A stretch of DNA of 33,697 bases from Caldifarciminota bacterium. GTDB taxonomy: Bacteria > Hydrothermota > Tepidihabitantia > SM23-42. A model generated the notes under the pieces. It saw only the letters and a program-made list of their open reading frames with translations. It searched no databases and had not been told where the DNA came from. Where the stretch lies: positions 1 to 33,697 of the forward strand of contig JAFGPO010000048.1 in NCBI GenBank assembly GCA_016936155.1, given 5' to 3'. This document shows, piece by piece, positions 23,437-29,622 of this stretch (position 1 is its first letter; the number at the start of each line of letters is the position of its first letter). The translations under genes and the position numbers were made by a program.

Positions 23437-24746
23437 TATTCCTCCTTCAACAATGCTTGAACAGCATTCTCGTTGATAACGGGATGATACTGTTCGCGCA
23501 GGCGCTGTGCAAGATCCGACCGCACTTCGGCGACCTTCTGATCCCGTAAAACAGTCGTGATGAGCCTGAAAGCCTCATCCGTCGACTTATCTTTGTATTC
23601 TTCACGATGTTCCTCATAGTATCGCGCAATTGCGGACGAATCTACGGAAACCTTTTCAATAACATTATCTGAATAGTATTTCTGGTACATCAACAGCTCG
23701 AGCGCTCTGTCCATTTGCTCTTTCACCGTGCTCGACTGATCAAAGTGTTCGCTTATGGCCCGTTCATATATCAACTCGGGTATGAGCACCCGGTCGATCA
23801 AACGCTTGGGATCGATCCGGGACTGAGAATATTGATAAAACACAGCGGCGTGCAGATCCCGGACGTACACGTACGATGATTCCTTCTGGGAGCTGTACTT
23901 TTTGACGACCCATGTATTGAAATCATCCTGATTGAGCAGGGAATCCGGTTTGATCAACGCAGCCAATCCTTTATCATTATACTCGATCTGCGCGTTGTCG
24001 AGTATTTTCTGTATGAATTTATCCGCGATTTCCATGGCCTGTTGCCGGCTCAGATCGTTCTTGATATATTCCTTTACCGCGTCGAAGGTCGGCTGATCCG
24101 CAGTGGTATGCGCGACGACCTTAAGGATATAGAAGAACTCACCGAAACGGATCGGGTCTGTAGTCTCCCCTTCTCGGATCCCGCTGATCGGATCGAATAT
24201 CTCCACAGGCAGCTGCTCAGCCGAAAATTCACCGATGTCCCCGTTCTCGGTGAGCGTATCAAGCGAATATTTCAAGAGTGAGTCAAAGGGCACGCCTTGT
24301 TTGAGCTGCGTACTTACGAACACCGCTGTCGATTCCCGGTCAAACACGATCTGTGCCAGATGATACATATCGACCATCCGGGCATAGCGTTCCCGCAATT
24401 CGGATTCCGGGACCTTCACTTTATCGAGCACGTTTTTTTCATAGAATCCACGGGCAATGATATCCTTACAATGGGTCTCGAATGCTTCCTTGACAACTGG
24501 ATCGTTCTCATACCCCTGGCTCCGGGCTTCATGGATTATGATCATCTGATCCACGAACTCTTCGATCCTGGCAAGCCGCTCCAAGGAATCATCAGTGGGT
24601 GCGAACTGGTGGAGATCCGAAAAATCCCCGGTGGTGTACCGTGTCCCTTCTACAATAACAAGTGTTTTCTCCTCGCAGGCTATGAAAATGATGCACCACA
24701 CGAGTAAAAAAAGCACGAATTTTAGGTATTTATTTGTTATATTCAT
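23436..24746 (-). CDS. SurA/PpiD-like PPIase lipoprotein (436 aa), leaderless ATG
   Basis: ATG 24744-24746 gives MNITNKYLKFVLFLLVWCIIFIAC with a lipobox-like IFIAC (Cys24); the open frame extends 11 codons upstream but runs into the promoter. ARIEEFVDQMIIIHEARSQGYENDP and ELRERYARMVDMYHLAQIVFDREST mark a SurA-like helical domain followed by a parvulin-like domain with GVPFDSLLKYSLDT...NGDIGEF and RFGEFFYILKVVAH. A long helical C-terminus repeats the chaperone pattern. The catalytic quality of the isomerase domain is doubtful. It is the first gene of the operon with the two other PPIases. The -10 box ends five bases before ATG. Confidence 0.85.
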   Translation of the reverse strand: MNITNKYLKFVLFLLVWCIIFIACEEKTLVIVEGTRYTTGDFSDLHQFAPTDDSLERLARIEEFVDQMIIIHEARSQGYENDPVVKEAFETHCKDIIARGFYEKNVLDKVKVPESELRERYARMVDMYHLAQIVFDRESTAVFVSTQLKQGVPFDSLLKYSLDTLTENGDIGEFSAEQLPVEIFDPISGIREGETTDPIRFGEFFYILKVVAHTTADQPTFDAVKEYIKNDLSRQQAMEIADKFIQKILDNAQIEYNDKGLAALIKPDSLLNQDDFNTWVVKKYSSQKESSYVYVRDLHAAVFYQYSQSRIDPKRLIDRVLIPELIYERAISEHFDQSSTVKEQMDRALELLMYQKYYSDNVIEKVSVDSSAIARYYEEHREEYKDKSTDEAFRLITTVLRDQKVAEVRSDLAQRLREQYHPVINENAVQALLKEE

Positions 24747-24751
24747 GGGCA

Positions 24752-24779
24752 ATTGTACACACTGTCCATGCAAAGTCAA
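24752..24779 (-). promoter_or_regulatory. Promoter of the three-chaperone operon, leaderless arrangement
   Basis: On the minus strand TTGACT (24774-24779) and TACAAT (24752-24757) are 16 bp apart, followed by five bases (TGCCC) and ATG 24746. The -35 box is only three bases from the -35 box of the divergent promoter at 24783. Confidence 0.78.
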
Positions 24780-24782
24780 GCC

Positions 24783-24810
24783 TTGATTTGCCGCGGTCGA
24801 TTGCTATAAT
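24783..24810 (+). promoter_or_regulatory. Promoter of the leader ORF and Minf_1886 gene
   Basis: TTGATT (24783-24788), 16-bp spacer, TATAAT (24805-24810). An ATG-ATG pair begins six bases later. The -35 box is back to back with that of the chaperone operon, so the two promoters probably cannot be occupied at once. Confidence 0.75.
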
Positions 24811-24816
24811 TACGCT

Positions 24817-24867
24817 ATGATGCACCTGACCTGGCCGCTCTTCACATCATACGAGGAACACACATGA
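24817..24867 (+). CDS. Possible leaderless leader peptide (16 aa)
   Basis: An ATG six bases after the -10 box opens a short frame, MMHLTWPLFTSYEEHT, ending in TGA at 24865-24867. That stop overlaps the ATG of the downstream gene as ATGA. Its position at the predicted 5' end suggests it is translated without a ribosome binding site and hands ribosomes on to the next gene. The peptide shows no run of one amino acid, so attenuation is not indicated. Only the arrangement supports it. Confidence 0.45.
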   Translation: MMHLTWPLFTSYEEHT

Positions 24868-25244
24868 AAGGATTCAAAGACCTTAATGCGATCATAAAAA
24901 AGGACCGCCGGTACAGGTTCGAGGCGTATATATTCGTGCTTCAGGCCATTGACTACACGCACAGGTCATTACATAAGAAACGGCATGTCACCGGGCAAGA
25001 ACTGCTTGAGGGGATCCGTGAACTCGCAGTACGCGAGTACGGACTGCTCGCAAAAGCGGTCTTTGCGCACTGGGGTGTGAAACGCACTGCTGATTTTGGA
25101 AATATCGTCTTCAATATGGTCAATGCGGAGATCCTCTCAAAAACTGACCAGGACGATATCCGTGATTTCGAGAACGTCTACGATTTTGACGAGGTTTTTG
25201 TAACCTCGTACGAATTACACATCAATCGACAACACGACCATTAG
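24864..25244 (+). CDS. Minf_1886-family conserved protein (126 aa)
   Basis: I recognise the conserved small family by IIKKDRRYRFEAYIFVLQAIDYTHR, HVTGQELLEGIRELAVREYG, VFAHWGVKRTADFGNIVFNMVNAEILSKTDQDDIRDFENVYDFDEVF. The protein is soluble, with no signal or membrane helix; the biochemical role is unknown. It is found across FCB and PVC-type genomes, usually as a single copy. ATG 24864 has AGGAACACAC upstream, a weak ribosome binding site, and may instead be reached by ribosomes finishing the overlapping leader ORF. Its TAG (25242-25244) overlaps the convergent UPF0280 stop. Confidence 0.85.
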   Translation: MKGFKDLNAIIKKDRRYRFEAYIFVLQAIDYTHRSLHKKRHVTGQELLEGIRELAVREYGLLAKAVFAHWGVKRTADFGNIVFNMVNAEILSKTDQDDIRDFENVYDFDEVFVTSYELHINRQHDH

Positions 25245-25978
25245 AGAACACAAAGCTCGATCTTCTCTCCCTTGATCCCGATAGAGTCTCCAACGATGAT
25301 CACGGCTCCAAGAACGCCCTCGATCGCAGCGCCGTACGCAAGCACCCCATCGATATCAGATTCGTTGTGCACGATATTCCCGAGCGCGGTCGCAGTAGCA
25401 TCTGCGAGCGCACCGCTGCGCGCAACCACGGTTACGGCATCCGCATTGCCAAAGCTCATAGAATGACCAACACTCCCTGAAGAGGTACACACGCTCATTC
25501 CTTTCTGGCAATCCTTGACAATGAGGCCGACCTTCATTGAAAGCGCGGATGCACCAGCGTAAAGCGCGACTTTCAGCGGTTCCGTGGAATAAGCATAGAT
25601 ATCCCCGCCATTCTCGACAATACTATCGTGTCCAAGAACATGAAGGTCGCGTGCAATCTCTTCGCTGATCGCACCGGCGACCGCAGCCATGGGTCCTACC
25701 CGGACAAAGGCTCCGGCATCAGCCATACATCTTGCGATACGTGGCGCCGGCTCTTTGATCTGAACAGGCTCCAGCGAATCGGAAAATTCCGGGTGGCCGT
25801 GAATATACATTTCCAGATCATTACGGATCTTCGTGAGCTTATGCCGTGCTCGAAGCCTGATATCACGATCGGCCAAGATATACAAGTCGCTTTCGCGCAC
25901 GCACACCACGTACCCTGTCCGGCCTTCTGACTGACAGCATGCGCGGTACGTGCGCGGCTCATAAATACTGCACTGCAT
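25241..25978 (-). CDS. UPF0280/COG2122 ApbE-like protein (245 aa)
   Basis: ATG 25976-25978 gives MQCSIYEPRTYRACC; the frame runs further upstream but overlaps the ferredoxin gene. The features ESDLYILADRDIRLRARHKL, RVGPMAAVAGAISEEIARDL, ENGGDIYAYSTEPLKVALYAG, CTSSGSVGHSMSFGNADAVTVVARSGALADATATALGN and the C-terminal IIVGDSIG are the ApbE-like fold of UPF0280. In Methanosarcina a COG2122 protein (MA1715) works with the DUF39 protein and NIL-ferredoxin in sulfur transfer for cysteine and homocysteine synthesis. The same three types are adjacent here behind a SAM riboswitch, which supports that role. It follows the ferredoxin stop by eight bases. Confidence 0.9.
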   Translation of the reverse strand: MQCSIYEPRTYRACCQSEGRTGYVVCVRESDLYILADRDIRLRARHKLTKIRNDLEMYIHGHPEFSDSLEPVQIKEPAPRIARCMADAGAFVRVGPMAAVAGAISEEIARDLHVLGHDSIVENGGDIYAYSTEPLKVALYAGASALSMKVGLIVKDCQKGMSVCTSSGSVGHSMSFGNADAVTVVARSGALADATATALGNIVHNESDIDGVLAYGAAIEGVLGAVIIVGDSIGIKGEKIELCVL

Positions 25979-25986
25979 GACACTCA

Positions 25987-26400
25987 CTATATTAAAAGCA
26001 CTTTTACCGCATTGTACGGACACACGCGAACGCACTCTTCGCACCCCATACAGCGGCTGGGTTCAAGACGCACTTCCATGGACGGCTCGTGCACCGAGAA
26101 TGCGCCGGTGGGACACACCGACGAGCAGATGCCGCAATGCACGCACCGCTCATCGATGCGCACGATATCCTGGCATAAGAGTTCGGTCTTCACGCCGACC
26201 GTCTTCAAGTATTTCATGCTGCGCGTCAGATTCCGCTGCGTGCCGGTGAGTTCAAGGAGCAGCATCCCTTCACCCTCGACTGAAAATTGCGCTTTCAGGA
26301 TATTGAACATACAATCGTACTTTTTCACCAGCTGGTATACGATCGGCTTTTCCGTCAGCGACGGCGGATAGTGCAATACGATCCTCTTTGATATCTCCAT
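25987..26400 (-). CDS. NIL-domain ferredoxin, 2x[4Fe-4S] (137 aa)
   Basis: An N-terminal NIL domain (about residues 4-76, RIVLHYPPSLTEKPIVYQLVKKYDCMFNILKAQFS..., GMLLLELTGTQ) is followed by two classical clusters. The first has Cys86, 89, 92 and 96 (CVHCGICSSVCP); the second has Cys117, 120, 123 and 127 (CMGCEECVRVCP). NIL-ferredoxins (MA1822 type) supply electrons to the DUF39 enzyme that converts aspartate semialdehyde to homocysteine with a sulfide or persulfide donor. It is nine bases downstream of the DUF39 gene with GGAGGGAAC before ATG 26400, so it is clearly in the same operon. Confidence 0.94.
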   Translation of the reverse strand: MEISKRIVLHYPPSLTEKPIVYQLVKKYDCMFNILKAQFSVEGEGMLLLELTGTQRNLTRSMKYLKTVGVKTELLCQDIVRIDERCVHCGICSSVCPTGAFSVHEPSMEVRLEPSRCMGCEECVRVCPYNAVKVLLI

Positions 26401-26409
26401 GTTCCCTCC

Positions 26410-27606
26410 TTATGTATATCGCCCGCGAAATGGACGCACGACAGCACCGGCTTCCCGGGTCGGCAATGCCTGTGCAGGCTGGCTTAGCAAAAACTGACCT
26501 TGTACGATCCATTGTTTCAGGATGCATGCGATGTCCCGGGCTTTCGTATAGCTGGACATCGGAAAAGCCGGGATCGATCTTCCCTTGATCCTGATTGTCC
26601 CGGATTTCAAGGCACGGTAGTCGATGTGAGCGATCACCTTGCCGGTCATGTTCGGGTAGTCATACGAATAGTCGACAACCGGCGCCACGATATCCTGGTC
26701 ACGGACACATGTCGCGCGCAGGATATCCTCGTCAAAAATCGGGATCGGAATCCCGATACCCACGGTGAGGCTTGCCCCGTATCCGATGATCGATGTGCCG
26801 CGCAGCCAGTCCGGTTTCATCTGTTTGAGATCCCCGGTCACGGCGAGCGTACCGGCACCGGCAATCGGAATATTTTTTTTAGTACGCTTGACCGCCGGAT
26901 CATGCTGGGTGCCCTGCCGGACAACATACCCGATGCCGCCGCCCAGGAAGATACGCGTACCGACACCGATGGTCCGGTAATCAGGATCATTTAAAAGCGG
27001 GGATAATTGACCGGCCGAGCAGTAATTCGCATTGCCGAATTCCGGTTTAAGGATACCAAGGTAGGTATAGATTTTTTCCTTGCTTGTATTGATTGCGACA
27101 TTGTAGTTCTGGTAGCAGTTGCGCGGGTTGAACAGAAAGGCATCATTGATGTCATTGATCGTAAACGAACCGTTCGCCTGAATGCGTGGATACTCATGCG
27201 TTCCATAGGCGGATGCCCGGAATCTGATCTTTTTCCCGGCAACCAGGTCCTCTATCACATGACCGCCGCCGTACGTGAATGTTCCGGGGTATGGCGTATT
27301 CCCGGAATCATGTTCAGGCAACTGGGCCGCGCCGATGTATGCATCGACCGCGGCGATGCCGCAGAACACCTCTACTTCGTTGAACCATGCCTTGGCGATC
27401 TTCATTTTCGGCTTTAAATGCCCGAGGTTCACGAAAGCGCCTGATGAACACATCGGGCCGAACGTACCGGTGGTCACGACATCCACGGTCTGCGCGGCTC
27501 TTCGTACTCCTTTGGTGCGTGCTATTTCGATGATCTCCTCGGCGGTGCACACGACCGCCTTGCCTTTTTTTATCTTCCTGTTGATCTCCTCAATCGTCTT
27601 TTTCAT
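26410..27606 (-). CDS. DUF39/COG1900 homocysteine biosynthesis protein (398 aa)
   Basis: ATG 27604-27606 is chosen because GAAAGGAAC precedes it and the longer open frame would run through the riboswitch terminator. Family features: KKTIEEINRKIKKGKAVV, VVTTGTFGPMCSSGAFVNLGH (Cys53), PEHDSGNTPYPGTFTYGGGHVIEDLVAGK, YQNYNVAINTSKEKIYTYLGIL and GTRIFLGGGIGYVV. In Methanosarcina the homologue MA1821 is needed to make homocysteine from aspartate semialdehyde, through Cys-bound persulfide chemistry. That protein also has CBS domains; this shorter version does not. It is the first gene of the cassette with NIL-ferredoxin and UPF0280, and is controlled by the SAM-I riboswitch upstream. Confidence 0.93.
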   Translation of the reverse strand: MKKTIEEINRKIKKGKAVVCTAEEIIEIARTKGVRRAAQTVDVVTTGTFGPMCSSGAFVNLGHLKPKMKIAKAWFNEVEVFCGIAAVDAYIGAAQLPEHDSGNTPYPGTFTYGGGHVIEDLVAGKKIRFRASAYGTHEYPRIQANGSFTINDINDAFLFNPRNCYQNYNVAINTSKEKIYTYLGILKPEFGNANYCSAGQLSPLLNDPDYRTIGVGTRIFLGGGIGYVVRQGTQHDPAVKRTKKNIPIAGAGTLAVTGDLKQMKPDWLRGTSIIGYGASLTVGIGIPIPIFDEDILRATCVRDQDIVAPVVDYSYDYPNMTGKVIAHIDYRALKSGTIRIKGRSIPAFPMSSYTKARDIACILKQWIVQGQFLLSQPAQALPTREAGAVVRPFRGRYT

Positions 27607-27618
27607 ATACGTTCCTTT

Positions 27619-27653
27619 CAAAAACAAAAATGCTTTCCCGCATTGGGAAAGCA
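27619..27653 (-). terminator. Intrinsic terminator of the SAM-I riboswitch
   Basis: On the minus strand a perfect 9-bp stem, TGCTTTCCC (27645-27653) and GGGAAAGCA (27631-27639) around GCATT-complement loop 27640-27644, is followed by TTTTTGTTTT (27621-27630). It lies between the aptamer and the DUF39 start and is the only clear rho-independent terminator I found. Confidence 0.9.
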
Positions 27654-27666
27654 CTTTTCCAGAAAA

Positions 27667-27759
27667 CTCATCTCTCCCCTTCCGGGCGGGAATTGGCACC
27701 CGCCCAAAGCGGGTTGCCGAGGTATCACAGGGCCCGTTCCCTCAACCTCTCTTGATGAG
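27667..27759 (-). promoter_or_regulatory. SAM-I (S-box) riboswitch aptamer
   Basis: The minus strand carries the S-box core in order: P1 5' strand CTCATC (27754-27759), AAGAGAGG, TTGAGGGAACGGGCCC, TGTGATACCTCGGCAACC, a hairpin with GGTGCCAATTCC, then GAGAGATGAG closing P1 (GATGAG at 27667-27672). With SAM bound, the anti-antiterminator P1 lets the downstream terminator form. Without SAM the homocysteine operon is read. This fits feedback by the end product of methionine synthesis. Confidence 0.95.
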
Positions 27760-27787
27760 ATGTCACCTGTCAAAGATCAATTTTGTC

Positions 27788-27815
27788 ATTATATATGATT
27801 ATCAAAGAATGTCAA
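27788..27815 (-). promoter_or_regulatory. Promoter of the SAM-I riboswitch and homocysteine operon
   Basis: On the minus strand TTGACA (27810-27815) and TATAAT (27788-27793) have a 16-bp spacer. The aptamer begins about 28 nt downstream. Confidence 0.85.
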
Positions 27816-27861
27816 TAGGGAAAATACATAGACGGATTGTCTGCCGGTTGATTTGCCCTGC

Positions 27862-27889
27862 TTGACTCATTGTAATATTTCGCTATTAT
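27862..27889 (+). promoter_or_regulatory. Promoter of the exported TldD/TldE-like pair
   Basis: TTGACT (27862-27867), 16-bp spacer, TATTAT (27884-27889), then AAGGAGG and ATG 27916. It is divergent from the riboswitch promoter. Confidence 0.78.
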
Positions 27890-27915
27890 ACGAATACCAG
27901 CCACAAGGAGGTTAT

Positions 27916-29622
27916 ATGAAACGCACATCCTTTTATTATTTCTTGCTTTGCACGTGCATCGGTTCCCGGCTGTATGGAGCTTCCGATGCCACGCTTGATG
28001 CAATGCAGCAGGAACTCCAGCGTTCAGTTAAAACACTTTCCAAGGCGCAGCCTGTGCCGCTCTACTTTCTCCAGTACGAGATCTACGACGAACATGACAT
28101 TTACGTAAATGCATCTCAGGGTGCGGTCTTCTTTGACACGGACGAACGCAGCCGGTATCTGGATATCGATGTCCGGGTGGGCTCGCCGAGACTCGACAAC
28201 ACCCACGAGATCCGTTCGAGTTCCGGGTTTGATTACATGGACTGGATACCATCGAACATCCAGGTTCCGATCGAGGATAATAAAGACGCCCTGCGATCGA
28301 TCCTGTGGATCGAAACTGACCGCGCGTTCAAAGATGCCCAGGAACGATACACCAAGGTTCTGGCCGAAAAACAGGTCAAGGTCGCAGAAACCGATACGTC
28401 ACCTGACTTCTCCCTTTGCAAACCCATCAACTACTACGATGAACCGGCTCCCTTTGATCTCGATCTTTTCCCCTGGTACGTGCGCTTGCGTTCCCTGTCA
28501 CTTCGATTCTGCGATCATGCGTGGCTCTTTCAATCTCAGGTATCATTGCGCGCGGAAAACTATGTTCGCTACATTGTGAATACGGACGGCACACGGATCC
28601 GGGAAGAACGTCTCGCATACCGCCTCAGCGTGTATGCCGCAACTATGGCGGATGATGGCATGGAACTCTCCCTGTCCCACTCATTCTATGCGACCGACCC
28701 ATCCCGGCTTCCCGGCGACGACGAAGTCATCGCACAGATCGACTCGATAATAATGAACCTCGATGCGCTGCGCAAAGCACCGGTCGTGGAGCCGTACACC
28801 GGACCTGCGATCCTCGTGAACGAAGCGAGTGGTGTATTCTTCCACGAAATCTTCGGCCACCGGATCGAAGGCCACCGGCAAAAGAGCGAATTCGAAGGCC
28901 AGACCTTCACGAAGAAGGTCGGCGAGCAAATCCTCCCTGAATTCATTTCGATCTACGATGATCCAACAATGGCTGCGTTCAACGGTAAGGACTGCAACGG
29001 GCACTACCGCAATGATGATGAGGGCGTAGCTGCCCAGCCTGTGACCGTGGTCGAGAACGGGATACTGAAGGAATTCCTGATGAACCGCTCGCCGATCCAG
29101 GGATTCCCGCTTTCCAATGGCCACGGACGCCGGTCCCACGGGAGGAGTGTCGTTGCCCGACAGGGTGTTCTCTACGTGAAATCGGCTAAGGAAGTACCGT
29201 TCAATGACCTGAGGACTGCGCTGATCGAGGAATGTACTATACAGAACAAAGAGTATGGATTGATCTTCTACGATATATCCGGGGGCTTCACGAGTACCGG
29301 GCGCAGCGGCACGCAATCCTTCAAGGTCATCCCCTTGCTCGTCAAACGCATTTATGTGGACGGACGCCCGGATGAAGTGGTGCGCGGTGTCGACATCGTA
29401 GGTACACCTCTCTTGTCCTTTTCCAAAATCCAGCTTACCGGAGACGACTACGGTATCTTCAACGGTACGTGCGGCGCCGAGTCAGGATGGGTACCGGTTT
29501 CCGCGATATCGCCCTCGATCTTCGTATCCGAGATAGAAGTGGAGAAAAAAGCGAAAGCACAGGATAAACCACCGATCCTGCCTGCACCGGAACGGCACAG
29601 TGTACAAAGGAGGCTGCCATGA
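27916..29622 (+). CDS. Exported TldD-like zinc metalloprotease (568 aa)
   Basis: ATG 27916 follows AAGGAGG and encodes a signal peptide (MKRTSFYYFLLCTCIGSRLYGAS), so an open frame starting upstream at 27853 is not used. The TldD fold includes the zinc motif HEIFGHRIEGHR (HExxxH at 310-315), SIYDDPTMAAFNGKDCNGHYRNDDEGVAAQPVTVVENG, then NRSPIQGFPLSNGHGR. A late Cys519 (GTCGAESGWVP) sits where TldD has a metal-ligand Cys. All three ligands are present, so it should be active. At 568 residues it is about 100 longer than cytosolic TldD, mostly at the N-terminal side. Classical TldD acts in the cytosol; a Sec signal on this one points to a periplasmic or surface role. Its stop overlaps the next start (ATGA). 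Confidence 0.9.
   Translation: MKRTSFYYFLLCTCIGSRLYGASDATLDAMQQELQRSVKTLSKAQPVPLYFLQYEIYDEHDIYVNASQGAVFFDTDERSRYLDIDVRVGSPRLDNTHEIRSSSGFDYMDWIPSNIQVPIEDNKDALRSILWIETDRAFKDAQERYTKVLAEKQVKVAETDTSPDFSLCKPINYYDEPAPFDLDLFPWYVRLRSLSLRFCDHAWLFQSQVSLRAENYVRYIVNTDGTRIREERLAYRLSVYAATMADDGMELSLSHSFYATDPSRLPGDDEVIAQIDSIIMNLDALRKAPVVEPYTGPAILVNEASGVFFHEIFGHRIEGHRQKSEFEGQTFTKKVGEQILPEFISIYDDPTMAAFNGKDCNGHYRNDDEGVAAQPVTVVENGILKEFLMNRSPIQGFPLSNGHGRRSHGRSVVARQGVLYVKSAKEVPFNDLRTALIEECTIQNKEYGLIFYDISGGFTSTGRSGTQSFKVIPLLVKRIYVDGRPDEVVRGVDIVGTPLLSFSKIQLTGDDYGIFNGTCGAESGWVPVSAISPSIFVSEIEVEKKAKAQDKPPILPAPERHSVQRRLP

Noticed and set aside
27668-27790. The GC-rich hairpins before DUF39 as a T-box or cobalamin riboswitch
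   Set aside because: The conserved S-box order (AAGAGAGG, GAGGGA, GGCAACC, GGTGCCAATTCC, GAGAGATGAG) is decisive for SAM-I, and no T-box or cobalamin core is present.
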